A DNA stretch of 8,451 nucleotides from Haloarculaceae archaeon (GTDB lineage: Archaea; Halobacteriota; Halobacteria; Halobacteriales; Haloarculaceae). This document shows, piece by piece, positions 6,664 to 8,451 of the stretch. The notes beneath the pieces are model-generated. The model searched no databases. It worked only from the letters and a program-made list of their open reading frames with translations, and was not told the origin of the DNA. The first letter of the stretch is position 1; each line of letters begins with the position of its first letter. The DNA lies in NCBI GenBank assembly GCA_018609665.1, contig JAHENN010000192.1, forward strand, positions 1 through 8,451. The letters run 5' to 3'. The position numbers were made by a program, and so were the translations under genes.

Positions 6664-7089
6664 CCGTCGGAGTGTGCCGTCGCGCCCGTCGCGTTCGTTA
6701 CATCTACTGCATCGTGACCCGACACTCCGGCGGTTCCGGCCGAATTGCGCCGAGCCGTCCGATCGGTCGTACGTGTCAGGTGGGTGGTTCGTCGGGGGAG
6801 GGGGGCGGTGAAACGAACCGTCGATCACCTCGAAAGCCCTCGCCCGTTCGGTCCGCCGAGAAATCGGCTCCCTGCCCGGCGGTTCCTGACGGACCGAACG
6901 GGCGAGCGGCGGTCGGGGCGCCGCGATGGCCTTCGAGGCGTGCAGTTCGTCGCAGAGCGGTCCAGCGCGAACCACCCGTACCACGCGCAGATTCGACGGA
7001 CCGACGGAATCGATTCGGCATCGACTTCGACGAGACGGACCCGTGGCGCCGCAACGAACGCATCAGGCCACCCTGCACTCTCGCGGTTC
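6660..7089. repeat. Long diverged inverted repeat (nested arms)
   Basis: Reading the plus strand rightward from 6660 and the minus strand leftward from 7089 gives matching blocks in the same order. These are GAATCCGTCGGAGTG against GAACCGCGAGAGTG (6660-6674 and 7076-7089), GCGTTCGTT (6691-6699 and 7053-7061), GCCGAAT (6739-6745 and 7013-7019), GGGTGGTTCG (6782-6791 and 6968-6977), ACGAAC (6813-6818 and 6945-6950), CCTCGAA (6828-6834 and 6932-6938), then the 17-base core. Paired coordinates sum to nearly the same value, so they share one centre near 6875. The outer blocks are short and separated by unmatched sequence with indels, so the long arm is less certain than the core. Confidence 0.45.
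6839..6906. repeat. Perfect 17-base inverted repeat with a GAAA-capped inner hairpin
   Basis: CTCGCCCGTTCGGTCCG (6839-6855) is exactly complementary to 6890-6906. GCC/GGC (6836-6838 and 6908-6910) extends the stem after a one-base bulge. The 34-base loop contains CCGA-GAAA-TCGG (6856-6867), a small hairpin capped by a GNRA-type tetraloop on the plus strand. It lies 213 bases beyond the purF stop. It could be the core of a plus-strand structured RNA, a 3'-end or leader structure in a minus-strand transcript, or a DNA palindrome bound by protein. Confidence 0.8.
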
Positions 7090-7118
7090 CACCACGCCAC
7101 GGGGCCGTGCCGAAGCGG

Positions 7119-8451
7119 TCAGTCGTCGGCCAGCCCGGCCTCGGCGCCGTCGATGTCGGGACGTGCGACCTCGCGGTCGGTCGCCTCGCCGTCGATGTCG
7201 TAGGGGTATTCGCCGGTGACACAGCCCAGACAGAGGTCGGTCCTCGACTCCTCGAGGGCGTCGGCGACGGCGTCGACCGACAGATACGACAGCGAGTCGG
7301 CGCCGATCTCCGCGCCGATCTCCTCGACGTCGCGGCCGGCGGCGATGAGCTCCTCGCGGGAGGCCATGTCGATGCCCATGTAGCAGGGCGCGGCGATGGG
7401 CGGGGCGCCGATGCGCATGTGGACCGCCTCGGCGCCGGCCTCCTTCAGCAGCTCGATTAGCTGCGTCGACGTGGTGCCGCGGACGATGGAGTCGTCGATG
7501 ACGGTAACGGTCCGGCCCTCGATGACGTCCTTGATCGGGTTGAGCTTCAGCCGGACGGCCCGCTCGCGGGCGTCCTGGGTCGGCATGATGAACGTGCGGC
7601 CGACGTAGCGGTTCTTCATCAGCCCCTCGGCGAACTCGACGTCGGCGCCGTCGTCCTGGGCGGCGTCGGCGTAGCCGGAGGCGAAGGCCCGCCCGGAGTC
7701 CGGCACCGGCAGGACGACGTCGGTGTCGACGCCGCTTTCCGCCCAGAGCTTCCGGCCCAGCTCCCGGCGGACGTCGTAGACGAGGCTGCCGTCGATGCGG
7801 GAGTCCGGCCGGGCGAAGTAGACGTGTTCGAAGAAGCAGTGGGCGGTGTCGTCGGTCTCGACCAGCTGGTAGCTGTCGAAGCCGTCGCCGTCCGGCCGGA
7901 GGACGACCAGCTCGCCCGGCTCGACGTCCCGCACCAGCTCGCCGTCGAGGACGTCGATGGCCGCCGACTCGGAGGCGATGATGTAGCCGTCGTCGAGCTC
8001 GCCGATGCAGAGCGGCCGGTTGCCCTGCGGGTCCCGGACGCCGAGGACGGTGTCGTCGTGGGTGATGGTCAGCGAGTAGGAGCCGTGAATCCGGCCCATC
8101 GTCCGCTTGACCGCCCGCACGAGGTCGGCCTCCAGCAGGTTGCGCGCGAGCTCGTGGGCGATGACCTCGGTGTCGCCGTCGCTGGTGAAGGCGTGGCCCT
8201 TCGCGGCCAGCTCCTCCCGCAGTTCGGCGGTGTTGACGAGGTTGCCGTTGTGGCTCAGCCCCAGCGAGCCGGACTTGAACGACACCGAGAAGGGCTGTGC
8301 ACAGCAGGAGTCGACGCTGCCGGCGGTCGGGTACCGGACGTGGCCGATCCCGTTGGAGCCGTTCAGCGCCTCCACGTCACCGGCGTCGAAGGCGTCGCCG
8401 ACGAGCCCCATCTCCACGTGGCTGTGCTGCTGGAAGCCGTCGTGGGTGACG
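7119..8451 (-). CDS. purF: Amidophosphoribosyltransferase (glutamine PRPP amidotransferase), 5' end missing
   Basis: First committed step of purine synthesis: PRPP plus glutamine gives phosphoribosylamine. The frame is open to the right edge, starting VTHDGFQQHSHVEMGLVGDAF, so the N-terminal catalytic Cys and first strands lie outside; 443 residues are visible. The Ntn glutaminase domain includes GIGHVRYPTAGS, SLGLSHNGNLVN and SYSLTI; EHVYFARPDS marks the junction to the phosphoribosyltransferase domain, whose PRPP loop is VIDDSIVRGTTS (about 7470-7505). Four Cys codons sit where the Bacillus subtilis-type enzyme binds a 4Fe-4S cluster: 7836-7838 (HCFFEH), 7383-7385 (APCYMGID), 7230-7232 and 7221-7223 (CLGC). 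The C-terminus has a short acidic tail after EYPYD. The promoter is outside the window. Confidence 0.96.
   Translation of the reverse strand, partial: VTHDGFQQHSHVEMGLVGDAFDAGDVEALNGSNGIGHVRYPTAGSVDSCCAQPFSVSFKSGSLGLSHNGNLVNTAELREELAAKGHAFTSDGDTEVIAHELARNLLEADLVRAVKRTMGRIHGSYSLTITHDDTVLGVRDPQGNRPLCIGELDDGYIIASESAAIDVLDGELVRDVEPGELVVLRPDGDGFDSYQLVETDDTAHCFFEHVYFARPDSRIDGSLVYDVRRELGRKLWAESGVDTDVVLPVPDSGRAFASGYADAAQDDGADVEFAEGLMKNRYVGRTFIMPTQDARERAVRLKLNPIKDVIEGRTVTVIDDSIVRGTTSTQLIELLKEAGAEAVHMRIGAPPIAAPCYMGIDMASREELIAAGRDVEEIGAEIGADSLSYLSVDAVADALEESRTDLCLGCVTGEYPYDIDGEATDREVARPDIDGAEAGLADD

Larger units (their letters stand above)
6631..7118. other. Gene-free interval of 488 bases containing inverted repeats
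   Basis: Several frames stay open here on both strands, but their translations are rich in Arg, Ser, Gly and Pro rather than Asp and Glu. Third codon positions are also much less GC-biased than in the neighbouring genes, so none looks coding. I see no tRNA, and none of the conserved cores of SRP RNA or RNase P RNA. The interval holds the promoter-like box at 6656-6663, a G-rich run at 6794-6805, the perfect inverted repeat at 6839-6906 and a set of colinear outer inverted repeats. Confidence 0.6.

Noticed and set aside
6794..6819. G-run next to GGTGAAACGAACC, faintly like a haloarchaeal origin recognition box
   Set aside because: Only one poor match, no repeated boxes, no AT-rich unwinding region and no orc1/cdc6 gene in the window.
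6640..6984. Minus-strand open frame (114 codons) in the gap between purF and the amphi-Trp-like gene
   Set aside because: Basic, Pro/Arg-rich, weak third-position GC bias and overlapping the inverted repeat; not like the acidic neighbouring proteins.
7081..7110. GGTTCCACC resembling a tRNA T-arm
   Set aside because: No matching acceptor or anticodon stem and the T-loop consensus is not met.

Overview
The window looks like chromosomal DNA from a halophilic archaeon (class Halobacteria). The DNA is very GC-rich with G/C-ending codons. The predicted proteins are rich in Asp and Glu. Several genes begin at or within a few bases of the expected transcription start, with an AT-rich TATA-like box about 26-30 bases upstream, as in haloarchaeal leaderless promoters. 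Families were assigned by recognising motifs by eye; no database search was run.

Layout from left to right. (1) Bases 1-1851, +, hold the 3' part of a large gene in which a staphylococcal-nuclease-like domain lies between two related copies of a GATase/DUF4350-like module. (2) A short gap carries a 23-base tandem repeat and a TATA-like box. It is followed at 1993-2940, +, by a ThiY/NMT1-type pyrimidine-binding protein homologue with no visible export signal. (3) Convergent to it at 3024-4010, -, is a PLP-dependent cysteine synthase. (4) A compact divergent promoter region of about 110 bases, with a TGTAC-N4-GTACA palindrome over the cysteine synthase TATA box, leads to an HTTM-family membrane protein (4120-5568, +). 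That gene is followed 25 bases later by an HD-domain phosphohydrolase (5594-6256, +), and the two probably form an operon. (5) On the minus strand, 6322-6630 encodes a small acidic amphi-Trp-like protein. (6) Bases 6631-7118 contain no convincing gene. They hold a perfect 17-base inverted repeat, apparently nested inside a much longer diverged inverted repeat spanning most of the gap. (7) Bases 7119-8451, -, carry most of purF (amidophosphoribosyltransferase), truncated at its 5' end by the window edge.

Most genes are metabolic housekeeping: purine synthesis (purF), cysteine synthesis, and possibly thiamine-precursor binding. They do not form one obvious pathway. I see no CRISPR array, tRNA, rRNA, transposase, phage gene or recognisable defence system. 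The least explained parts are the structured 6631-7118 interval, the repeat-nuclease-repeat protein at the left edge, and the palindrome in the cysteine synthase/HTTM divergent promoter.
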